From an uncultured Draconibacterium sp. (GTDB taxonomy: Bacteria > Bacteroidota > Bacteroidia > Bacteroidales > Prolixibacteraceae), in assembly GCF_913060805.1 (NCBI RefSeq), contig NZ_CAJXTC010000009.1, positions 62,001 through 126,000 of the forward strand: a DNA stretch of 64,000 nt, written 5' to 3'. Below the pieces are notes generated by a model. That model was not told the DNA's origin, ran no database searches, and saw only the letters and a list, made by a program, of their open reading frames with translations. Shown in pieces: positions 48,301 through 56,492 of this stretch. Made by a program: the position numbers and the translations under genes. Numbering within the stretch: the first letter of the stretch is position 1; every line of letters begins with the position of its first letter.

Positions 48301-50928
48301 CGGATATGGCCCAAGGTTTTTGAAGGAAATACCTACCTTTTCATCGTCAGACAAAGCACAGGATGAAACCGGGTAATTCATCGCGGTTATGGTAAGGTCT
48401 GTAACACGCGGTTCTTCTTCGCCCGTAACAGAAATATTATCCAGTCCGGCGCCCATTCCCCATTGGTAAAAATCGTCGTAATAAAAGCCCAGTTGCGTAC
48501 CGTTTTTACAAATTTCCGGTGGCAGTTCTACTGTTTTATTTGTCCAGGCAACGGCCTTTTCCAGGTTAATAAATTCATGCCATTCCGTTTCTTCCTGGTT
48601 TTTGTAAACCACATGCATTTCATCAATGGCATCGTAAATTTCTGTTTTTAATAAATAATCGAATGAAAGTGTAACGTTTGAATAATTGGCAAGCAATAAC
48701 GGGGGAGTGGCAGCAATATCGGAAACGTGCACAGCTTCTCCGGCAGAGTAAGAATCAGTAGCTATAAATTTGGTGCTATTGGCTATAAAGTCGAGGTAGT
48801 AACAATTCAATGATTCGCTATCTCCCCATTGAAATCCCGAAATATTGTCCTTAATCTGCACATCATCAGCACCAACTTCGAAATCAACAATATAAGGCAA
48901 CGAACGCGCAGTTCGAGGATAAACGACAACTTTATTCGTGCCAATACTTTCGGTTTCTTCGTTGTTGATGGTGTAAACAGCTGTTACGTAATACGAGTAT
49001 TCATTATCGAAAATGATTGTTGCATCGGAATAAGCAGACGTATTACTTTCGGAAAGAAATGTGCCATTCCGGTAGATTTTGTATTTGTCAGGAACTCCCG
49101 AAACCGGAGGATCCCAGCTGAGCAAAATGGCGGATTCTCCTATCGAGTAAGTTAAGTTTTGAGGAGGATAAATTTCCGATTGTGTTTCGATTCCGGTTAC
49201 CACCAGACTAAATGCTTGCGACCCACCGGACAGTGATCCGGAATGTGAAATCTTAATGGCAAAATCATTGGCTCCGGGATTCGTAAAATACACCTGTTCC
49301 ACATTGTCAACATTATTTGAACCATGAGTAGCCGAAGTTGCCGGACTTTCAACATCGAGTACCCAGGGAAGAAAAGATTGCCCGGTAGCTGTATTTTCTA
49401 CCGTTAAATTAAGATCGTTTACCAGTTTAGCGGTTCGTTGATTTAAGGCGGGAAAGGAAGCTTGTCCGGCCGGATCTGTCCAACAAACTGTGGCTTTTAA
49501 AAATGGGGCATTGTCAGCCGTTTTTACAGGAATTGTTAGCACTTCTCCTTCACTCAATACTTCCTCGTATATATTTTTACCCTGATTGTTTGAGTTGTTG
49601 TAAATCAGATCGGCGGCAGCTTTTATATTTATCAGCCCCCAGCCAAAACTGTAATCCGGACCCGGATTGCCTAAGTCGGTGGCCGAATGCATTAAAACAC
49701 TTTTTAGCGTTGAGGACCTCAATTTTACTCCGGGCTGAAGCAGGTTTTGAAGCTGAAGCAAAAGTGCGATAGAACCTGTGGCAGCTGCTGTCGACATCGA
49801 TGTGCCGGTGTAAGTATCGTAGCTCGATATTGTTGAAGAGATGGACGAATAAACATCAACACCATCTGAAACCAGATCCGGTTTTATTCGCCCATCATCA
49901 GTTGGACCGAAGCCACTAAATACGGTCATGTTTTGGGCATCGTCAACTGCTCCAACAGTCAATATATTTTTGGCGACTGCCACCGGCGACAGACAATCGT
50001 AACCATCTTCGCCGCCGTCGGGATCGCGTTCATCGTTTACCAACACCCAGTTTTCGTCCCACACATAATGAGAGACCGCCGTTTCGGGACCATCGTTTCT
50101 GTCATTTCCGGCCGATTTTACGATGAGGTAGTAGGGGGCCAGCTTTGCTATGTAATCCAAATCGGCACTTACATCGCTGTAAAAGCCAAACTCGTAATCT
50201 TCGGTTGCCGAAATTTCGGGATCGCCGTACCAGTACCAGTTTTCGTTTTGTGCATTATAGTACCAGCCACATAAAGGCCCGTACGAATGATTGGAAATCA
50301 TTATACCATCGGCGGCAGCACTGGCCATTTCGGCAATATCATTATCTAAATCCCACCCTTTGATGAGGGCTTCTCCGGCCATTCCTTTGGCTTCGGATTT
50401 TTTCCCCATGGCGATCATTGTACCTGAAATATGTGTTGAGTGGTCGGATACCGGCAAGTTTAAATCGCGCATTGTAATTCGCGAACCATTGGGGCTTTGA
50501 AATTCCTGATGGGTAGCCAAAACCGTTCCTCCATCCCACAAGTTTATTTCAATGCCTTCGCCTGTAAGTTCGGGGTAATCGTTGCTGGCCGACCACACCT
50601 GATCGACGGAAAGAGTTGCCGCAACACTCAAATTGTCGGTGGCATAATAAACAGGTTGGTTATTATCCCCCAGGCGTTGAAGGCTAACTACGCGGCCGCT
50701 TGCTTCAACGTAAAATATGGGTATTTGTAGGCGGTTAGCAAGTGAATCGGCAATTCGCTTTTGCTCCGTCCATTTGGCATTTTTTTGCCAGGCAAACTGA
50801 TTTAATTCCAATTGATTTGATTCTGGGGGGCGGTTTTGCTGTGCCGTTAAAATGTGGGGTGTTCCAAAAAATAGGAGCAAAAGTATACATCCATTTAAAA
50901 GAAAAGCCGTGGTAAGTTTTGTATACAT
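45355..50928 (-). CDS. Giant S8 subtilisin-like protease with FnIII-like domain, ten 74-aa repeats and T9SS type A sorting domain
   Basis: INLWDGGTVLATHQEF (Asp), HSTHISGTM (His), GTSMSTAAATGSIALL (Ser); repeats; C-terminal VYPNPINKGFTV...GVYFIKI. Confidence 0.92.
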   Translation of the reverse strand: MYTKLTTAFLLNGCILLLLFFGTPHILTAQQNRPPESNQLELNQFAWQKNAKWTEQKRIADSLANRLQIPIFYVEASGRVVSLQRLGDNNQPVYYATDNLSVAATLSVDQVWSASNDYPELTGEGIEINLWDGGTVLATHQEFQSPNGSRITMRDLNLPVSDHSTHISGTMIAMGKKSEAKGMAGEALIKGWDLDNDIAEMASAAADGIMISNHSYGPLCGWYYNAQNENWYWYGDPEISATEDYEFGFYSDVSADLDYIAKLAPYYLIVKSAGNDRNDGPETAVSHYVWDENWVLVNDERDPDGGEDGYDCLSPVAVAKNILTVGAVDDAQNMTVFSGFGPTDDGRIKPDLVSDGVDVYSSISSTISSYDTYTGTSMSTAAATGSIALLLQLQNLLQPGVKLRSSTLKSVLMHSATDLGNPGPDYSFGWGLINIKAAADLIYNNSNNQGKNIYEEVLSEGEVLTIPVKTADNAPFLKATVCWTDPAGQASFPALNQRTAKLVNDLNLTVENTATGQSFLPWVLDVESPATSATHGSNNVDNVEQVYFTNPGANDFAIKISHSGSLSGGSQAFSLVVTGIETQSEIYPPQNLTYSIGESAILLSWDPPVSGVPDKYKIYRNGTFLSESNTSAYSDATIIFDNEYSYYVTAVYTINNEETESIGTNKVVVYPRTARSLPYIVDFEVGADDVQIKDNISGFQWGDSESLNCYYLDFIANSTKFIATDSYSAGEAVHVSDIAATPPLLLANYSNVTLSFDYLLKTEIYDAIDEMHVVYKNQEETEWHEFINLEKAVAWTNKTVELPPEICKNGTQLGFYYDDFYQWGMGAGLDNISVTGEEEPRVTDLTITAMNYPVSSCALSDDEKVGISFKNLGPYPALSGDSITIQMTCTSNESVEETVVLSTSLLQNEELSYEMNSHPDLSNEQSYTFEFLLTSALDSNSVNNSFEKTIDIYGNPQPTIVTADLSFCEDESPVLIEALPEEGVLSGDGVTDLYFSPALAGPGTHTLSYTVIDDNNCIGEITFQVVVDSMPQPEILNSDLSFCEDQQPVLIAAVPEGGVLSGNGVSGLYFDPSVAGPGTHTLTYTVTESECTGETEFQVIVDSVFHPEILNNNLSFCEDQQPILIQVIPEGGVLSGAGVSDLYFDPSVAGPGTHTLTYTVTENECTGEIEFQVIVDSVIHPEILNSNLSFCEDQQPVLIETIPEGGVLSGPGVSDLYFDPSVAGPGTHTLTYSVSGNECTVDIEFQVIVDSVIHPEILNDNLSFCEDQQPVLIEAVPEGGVLSGTGVSYLYFDPSIAGPGTHTLTYSVTENECTGEIEFQVIVDSVIHPQILNDNLSFCEDQHPVLIEAVPEDGLLSGAGVSGMYFYPSVAGPGTHTLTYTVTENDCIGETEFQVIVDSVIHPEIMNDNLSFCEDQQPILIEAIPEGGILSGAGVSGLFFDPVIAGAGIHTLTYAITEYECPGEIEFQVIVDSVIHPEILNDNLSFCEDQQPILIEVIPEGGVLFGAGVSDLYFDPSTAGPGTHTLTYSVTENECSGEIEFQVIVDSMIHAEILNDNLSFCEDQQPVLIEAVPEGGVLSGTGVSGLYFDPSVAGPGTHTLTYTVTENDCTGEIEFQVIVDSVIHPEILNYNLSLCEDQQPVLIEAVPESGVLSGAGVTDLYFDPSVAGAGTHTLTYTVTENECIGETEFLVVVYEKLEVDLGPDQVLGIEDSISLQIPNLNCSVLWCDGTTEANLTIVASELGLGIHPIWVKVSNETSCYSSDTMLITVENVNAVSEYEDVDEILVYPNPINKGFTVQLIQNEFIDEILVFGATGKMLLNEQAATASYFDVSFLSTGVYFIKIKTNLRTAQICLLKL
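45835..48055 (-). repeat. Ten in-frame tandem repeats of about 222 bp (74 aa)
   Basis: Consensus ILNDNLSFCEDQQPVLIEAVPEGGVLSGAGVSDLYFDPSVAGPGTHTLTYTVTENECTGEIEFQVIVDSVIHPE; 222-bp spacing read between copies. Confidence 0.93.
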
Positions 50929-50946
50929 ATTGCCGGATTTTAGAGA

Positions 50947-50973
50947 ACCATCTGCCAGGGATAGGCAGATGGT
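50947..50973. other. 10-bp stem hairpin between lipoprotein gene and protease gene
   Basis: ACCATCTGCC-agggata-GGCAGATGGT. Confidence 0.7.
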
Positions 50974-51035
50974 CACTCTTCAGATTACTACACGGGAAAA
51001 TTTTGATAAACCCACAATTGCCTGGTGATTATATT

Positions 51036-52220
51036 TTATGGTTCGTAATTTGGTAAGAAAATAATATTTGAATCGCCATGGACATAATCCAGCACTTGTA
51101 CTGCATCATCAACGGCTATAGCAAATCCCTTCACTTTTACTTCATCAGTACCTCCCCATCGATCACTAAATTGCGGCTGAGCTCCGATTCCTTTATAAGG
51201 TTCTATGCCTTCAAAAATGTCGTAGATTGAGAATACCGGACCTTCCGAAACACCATCTTCATCTAAAGGATAATAAACATTGTCCCAAACCAGAAACTGA
51301 ATGTACCTATCTTTATAAATTCCACGGTTGTACTGAAATTGTCCATCACCTTCTCTTGGTTCAGTAAAATTGAAGTAGTAATTGTTGTCGTGGTCAAAAT
51401 CATAGTCATGTTCGTTTAAAATTGGATTCAGTCCACTACAGTCAAGGAAGCCATTGATGTAAACTACTTCATCAATATCAACAGTGCCGGTTTTGTCTGA
51501 ACCTGCAGAAAAACATCCTGCAGCAAGCAACAACGGATCAATTTGATAAGCTTCTAACAAAGCCAATCGGTTGTTATAATTGTTCTCTGCGGTTTCTTCG
51601 AACATAAAATTCATTAGATACTGATACATGGCCATATTTTCGCGAGGAGAGTCGATTGTTTTGGTTAATACCAGTTCTTCATTTTCATCATAATTCCAGA
51701 TGGATAAACGACCGCAGAAATCGAGTGTAAAATCATCGCCGGCGTCAATTACTTTCATGGCTTCTTCAAAGGCCTGGTCTAAAACCGATTGTGGCGAACG
51801 AACAATGTTTAAACGCCCAAAATCTACTTCAGTTGGATTGGCGGATTCAGGGACTTCTCCATATTGGTCAAGCTTTATTACTGTTCCGGTAATTGCATCG
51901 ATCGGCTGAACAAAGTATTCATCGTCGTCTTGTTCACTATCTTCATCAACATCTACCCAGGTCATAGTCGGAACACCATTGTCATCCCTAAGTAGCACAT
52001 ATAAATCGCCGTAGTCGCCACCACGGGTAGTTCCTGAGTCATCATTTCCCTTAATGTGGGTGTTGTCTTCGGTTTCTCCACCAGCCCACTCGGGGCGGTC
52101 TGAGTCATCATCTACATTCGGGAAAACATCGCCTTTTTGGCAGTTACTTAAAAGAATAGTTAAGCTGCTCATTAGGAGCAATAAAAATGCATAGCGAGAA
52201 TAACGGATAATTGCTTTCAT
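51036..52220 (-). CDS. Hypothetical lipoprotein (394 aa)
   Basis: Signal peptide with lipobox LLSNC; acidic secreted region. Confidence 0.75.
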   Translation of the reverse strand: MKAIIRYSRYAFLLLLMSSLTILLSNCQKGDVFPNVDDDSDRPEWAGGETEDNTHIKGNDDSGTTRGGDYGDLYVLLRDDNGVPTMTWVDVDEDSEQDDDEYFVQPIDAITGTVIKLDQYGEVPESANPTEVDFGRLNIVRSPQSVLDQAFEEAMKVIDAGDDFTLDFCGRLSIWNYDENEELVLTKTIDSPRENMAMYQYLMNFMFEETAENNYNNRLALLEAYQIDPLLLAAGCFSAGSDKTGTVDIDEVVYINGFLDCSGLNPILNEHDYDFDHDNNYYFNFTEPREGDGQFQYNRGIYKDRYIQFLVWDNVYYPLDEDGVSEGPVFSIYDIFEGIEPYKGIGAQPQFSDRWGGTDEVKVKGFAIAVDDAVQVLDYVHGDSNIIFLPNYEP

Positions 52221-52499
52221 GGTTAAGAAATTTTGGTTAATAAATAATCCCTGGATTTTAATCGGAGCTTAATATTGGTAACCCCAATTTATAAATTTAA
52301 AAGAGGCAAGACAATCCGTAAATTGTTGGTTTTGGAGGCCTTTTCAGCCAGACCTTAATCAACACTTTCGTTTGTGCGCTAGCCATTTATGTAGGCGGTG
52401 TCGACAAATATTTAATATGAACTAAACAGATGGTTATATAAATTTTTTGTAAATTGTATATCAATTGTTTTCCTATTTGCCATGCTTTCAGTTAAAACA

Positions 52500-53168
52500 A
52501 TGAAAATATTAATAGCCTACGATCAACGATTGGTTGCCGACTGCCTCAAGTCTTATCTCACCGATCAAAAGCACTTGTTAGTAGTTGGTATGGTAAATAG
52601 TGAGGATAATCTCTACATCGCCATTGAAGAGTTAAAGCCAGATTTGATCGTCTTTGAATTTATGTTGTGGTCGATAAAGTATATCGACTACATGTCGAGC
52701 TTAAACATTAGGTTTCCACAATTAAAAATACTGGTAATTTCCGAATTGATTTCGCACGAACTTATGGCGAAGATTATGCCTTATATTAATGGGTATATTG
52801 TTAAAACGTGTGCGGCCGAAAAAATTATCATAGCAATTCAGGAGATTAAAAGTTCAGGAAAATATCTGTGTCCTAAAGCGGTAGATAAATATTTTAGCTG
52901 TCCACATGGAGAGAAGACAAATTCGCAGTTAACCACCAGAGAGAAACAGATTCTGGGTACGTGGATTACTGAAGATACCTACAATGCAGTGGCAAATACT
53001 CTAAATATCAGCGAGTCGACGGTGCGTACGCATTTAAAGAATATTCGTGAGAAACTGGGAAGCATCAATCATTTGCAAATGATGATTTATGCCTGTCAGC
53101 ACAATTTAATAAGCGACAAGCATAAACCAATTTGCCCGAACTGTCGGTTTTCCATAAGCACCTCCTGA
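52500..53168 (+). CDS. LuxR/NarL-type regulator with atypical receiver domain
   Basis: LTTREKQILGTWITEDTYNAVANTLNISESTVRTHLKNIREKLG; N-terminal receiver-like; ATG at 52500 preferred. Confidence 0.85.
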   Translation: MKILIAYDQRLVADCLKSYLTDQKHLLVVGMVNSEDNLYIAIEELKPDLIVFEFMLWSIKYIDYMSSLNIRFPQLKILVISELISHELMAKIMPYINGYIVKTCAAEKIIIAIQEIKSSGKYLCPKAVDKYFSCPHGEKTNSQLTTREKQILGTWITEDTYNAVANTLNISESTVRTHLKNIREKLGSINHLQMMIYACQHNLISDKHKPICPNCRFSISTS

Positions 53169-53291
53169 TAATTTGTATTTCTATCAAACCCCGAATTCAC
53201 GTTAATTAATAATGTCTGAAAAGGACAGTTAGTTATATTTCTTGTGAACGAAAAGCGTCTATTTATAGGCGCTTTTAAGTTAAACTTGTAC

Positions 53292-54152
53292 TTAATCCAA
53301 ATATGTTTTCAATAGCTTACTTCGTGATGTTTGTTGCAGTCGTCTGATTGCCTTTTCTTTTATCTGCCTTACCCGCTCGCGGGTCAATCCAAATCGTTCT
53401 CCGATTTCTTCCAGTGTCATTTCCCTACAACCCAAACCAAAAAATAATCTGATAATGTCGTTCTCGCGCTCTACCAACGTTGCTAATGAACGGTTTATCT
53501 CTTTTTTCAGTGATTGCGCCATAAGTGCACGGTCGGCGTTTGGTGAATCGTTATTGACCAAAACATCCAAAAGACTATTGTCTTCGCCATAAACAAATGG
53601 GGCGTCAACCGAAACATGTCTGCCTGATACTCTGAGAGTATTGGCAACTTTGTCGGCAGGTAACTGCAAAATTTCAGCTAATTCTTCCGGCGATGGTTTT
53701 CGTTCATGTTTTTGCTCAAATTTCGCAATTGCCCTATTTATTTTATGCAACGAACCTATCTGGTTCAATGGCAAACGAATAATACGCGATTGTTCTGCAA
53801 TTGCCTGAATAATTGATTGACGAATCCACCACACCGCATAGGAAATAAATTTAAACCCGCGTGTTTCATCAAACTTCTGACCTGCTTTAATCAGCCCCAG
53901 GTTTCCTTCGTTTATCAGGTCGGGCAAGCTCAATCCCTGATTTTGGTACTGCTTTGCCACCGATACAACAAAACGTAAGTTTGCCCGGGTTAATTTTTCC
54001 AAAGCACTTTGGTCGCCTTTTTTAATTCGTTGTGCTAATTCAACTTCTTCCTCAATCGTAATCATTTGCTCCTTACCAACTTCCTGTAAATACTTGTCTA
54101 AAGAAGCACTTTCACGATTAGTTATAGTTGTTGTAATCTTTAGCTGTCTCAT
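53292..54152 (-). CDS. rpoD: Sigma-70 family RNA polymerase sigma factor, RpoD-like
   Basis: [79 protein letters not shown]. Confidence 0.85.
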   Translation of the reverse strand: MRQLKITTTITNRESASLDKYLQEVGKEQMITIEEEVELAQRIKKGDQSALEKLTRANLRFVVSVAKQYQNQGLSLPDLINEGNLGLIKAGQKFDETRGFKFISYAVWWIRQSIIQAIAEQSRIIRLPLNQIGSLHKINRAIAKFEQKHERKPSPEELAEILQLPADKVANTLRVSGRHVSVDAPFVYGEDNSLLDVLVNNDSPNADRALMAQSLKKEINRSLATLVERENDIIRLFFGLGCREMTLEEIGERFGLTRERVRQIKEKAIRRLQQTSRSKLLKTYLD

Positions 54153-54612
54153 ATAATTGTTCTAAAAAAGAGTGAATCATACACTGGAAAAACCGAATCC
54201 ATTAATCACACCAATCCCTGATTTTTAAATCAAGTCGTACAGTTATTCACTAATCACGGGCACACAAATGCACATTATAAGCATTGGTATTATAACGCCT
54301 TATGTCATGCTTATCAAAGTATGACGTACAGTTTCTCCTGCGATTAGTGACTCCGATTTTTGGTGGTAAGGTGGTTCGATTTTTCCACAGGTATTACTAC
54401 GGAAGAAATAGCGGTTTTGTTGCGATACAGAAGGCGAGATTAAAAAAAGGAGGCACTGCGGCTTCTTCTTTGTCTTCTGTGTCGTCATCAACAATGGGGA
54501 TGTAAGGTCGCACGCCAAAAACAAGATTGAAAATAGGAGGGGCCCAGTAAGATCAAACTTATTTTCTGCTTCATTGTCCTGTGTTGTGAATAAAATTTGT
54601 TGTTGTGTTTAA

Positions 54613-54768
54613 TACACGAGTGGGAAGGATTACCCTAGCGGATATTATAATAATATTGCAGTTGGAATCACCCATTTTGCCGAAGTATATATTGGCACGC
54701 ACGTAAGTGGAATTTACATCAAGGACGAACGCATTCCTCAACAGGTTTTTATTGCAGGGCGGGGGTGA
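54613..54768 (+). pseudogene. Possible gene remnant without start codon
   Basis: Frame YTSGKDYPSGYYNNIAVGITHFAEVYIGTHVSGIYIKDERIPQQVFIAGRG* bounded by TAA and TGA, no ATG. Confidence 0.3.
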
Positions 54769-54911
54769 TGGAATCCAAATTTCGGATTACAGGACAAATT
54801 TGGTTACGGCTTGTTTATTTTTACTTAAAAAATTACACCAATTAGCTTTACAACAGATTAAAACTATTATCTTTTGCTTCGTTTGGATAAACTTGAACCT
54901 AATTTAAAAAT

Positions 54912-56453
54912 ATGAAACCTAAACTTTTATTCTACGCGGCAACAGTTTCCATGTTTTTATTTGCTTGCACAAGTACCCATAAAGAAGAAAGGCAAGAACA
55001 ATCCAAACCACGTGTTATAGTTACCTGCGACCCCGAATTGGATGACAATAATTCTCTGATTCGCTTTTTACTTTTTAGTACCGACTTCGACGTTGAAGGA
55101 CTGATTTATGCAAGTAGCCGGTTTCATTGGAAAGGTGACGGAAAAGGAACTACTCAGTATATTCCCGACAGAGAATATTCTTCTGAAGAACGGGATCTGG
55201 GACCACAAACTTCGTGGCGTTGGGCAGAAGGCGAGCGTTTTATTGATGATCTGGTTGAAGCTTACGAATCTGTTTATCCGAATCTAAAAGTTCATAATCC
55301 AGATTATCCAACGCCTGAGGAATTGAAGTCAAAGATTTACGTGGGCAATGTTGAGTTTGAAGGCGACATTTCTCATGACACTCCCGGTTCCGACAGGATA
55401 AAAGAAATTCTGCTTGACGATGATCCGAGACCTGTTTTTATCCAGGTTTGGGGTGGCCCGAGTACTGCTTCGAGAGCACTAAAGTCGATTGAGGAAGAAT
55501 ATAAAGACACTCCCGAGTGGGAAAGTATTAAAGCAAAGGTTTCAGCAAAGGCAAAATTTTGTCTTTCCGGGATGCAGGACTTATCTTACCAGGAATATGT
55601 GCAACCCAACTGGACGGAGGTTGAATCTATTATACTTAATGCTGGAGTTACAAGTTTGGGCTATGGAGCAAAGCGTGCAGTTGCCGGTACTAAAGATACC
55701 ATCTATTTTTCTTCGGAATGGACCATGGAAAATGTCAAAAGTAAAGGTGTTTTTGGAGAACATTACCGTGTGTGGGGCGATGGCCGGCAAATGGCTAAAG
55801 GCGATTTTACCGACTACTTTGGCGAAAAAGGATACACAGCTGACGAACTTCGCGAAAAGGGGTACTGGGTTTGGACACCACCTCAGCCCGAAGGTAGTTT
55901 TATTAGCGAAGGAGATACGCCAATGTTCCTGAATCTGATTGCAAATGGATTACGAGCGCACGAAGGGCAGGAGTATGGAGGATGGGCCGGACGCCGAAAA
56001 GAACTTTCGGAAGAAGAGAAAGCTGCCGGCTATACTGCTCCGTATGCAATGAGAAGAGTAAAGGATGAAGTACTTCCTGATTTCTTGCCGGCCATACAAA
56101 ATAGCTTCGCAGCGCGTTTAATCTGGTCGGTTACTTCTGAGTATGACGATGCAAACCACGAGCCGGTTATTGAAGGACCGCTAGAAATGTCGGCAGCTGC
56201 GGGCAGCACCGTTAATCTTGAATTCGAGGTATCTGATCCCGATAAGGATCCGGTTTCCACAAACTGGATGCAATTCAAAGTAGGCAGCTACAAGGGCGAT
56301 GTTTCCTTTGCTAGTCCTACATCTGCATCCACTTCTATTGTAGTGCCCCAGGATGCTGAGCCCGGACAGACCATTCACCTCATACTTCAGGCCGAAGACA
56401 AGGGCGAACCGGTTTTAACGCACTATCACCGGCTAATTATAACTGTAATTTAA
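54912..56453 (+). CDS. DUF1593/Sde182-like nucleoside hydrolase-fold lipoprotein
   Basis: RVIVTCDPELDDNNSLIRFLLFSTDFDVEGLIYASSRFHWKG; SEGDTPMFLNLIANGLRAHEGQEYGGWAGRR; lipobox LFACT. Confidence 0.85.
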   Translation: MKPKLLFYAATVSMFLFACTSTHKEERQEQSKPRVIVTCDPELDDNNSLIRFLLFSTDFDVEGLIYASSRFHWKGDGKGTTQYIPDREYSSEERDLGPQTSWRWAEGERFIDDLVEAYESVYPNLKVHNPDYPTPEELKSKIYVGNVEFEGDISHDTPGSDRIKEILLDDDPRPVFIQVWGGPSTASRALKSIEEEYKDTPEWESIKAKVSAKAKFCLSGMQDLSYQEYVQPNWTEVESIILNAGVTSLGYGAKRAVAGTKDTIYFSSEWTMENVKSKGVFGEHYRVWGDGRQMAKGDFTDYFGEKGYTADELREKGYWVWTPPQPEGSFISEGDTPMFLNLIANGLRAHEGQEYGGWAGRRKELSEEEKAAGYTAPYAMRRVKDEVLPDFLPAIQNSFAARLIWSVTSEYDDANHEPVIEGPLEMSAAAGSTVNLEFEVSDPDKDPVSTNWMQFKVGSYKGDVSFASPTSASTSIVVPQDAEPGQTIHLILQAEDKGEPVLTHYHRLIITVI

Positions 56454-56492
56454 GCAGAACATATTAATATCAACCTGATTTAAACTTATACA

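Noticed and set aside
54302-54505. 67-aa ORF in the rpoD-DUF1593 gap
   Set aside because: Low-complexity end and no recognisable motif; no support for coding.
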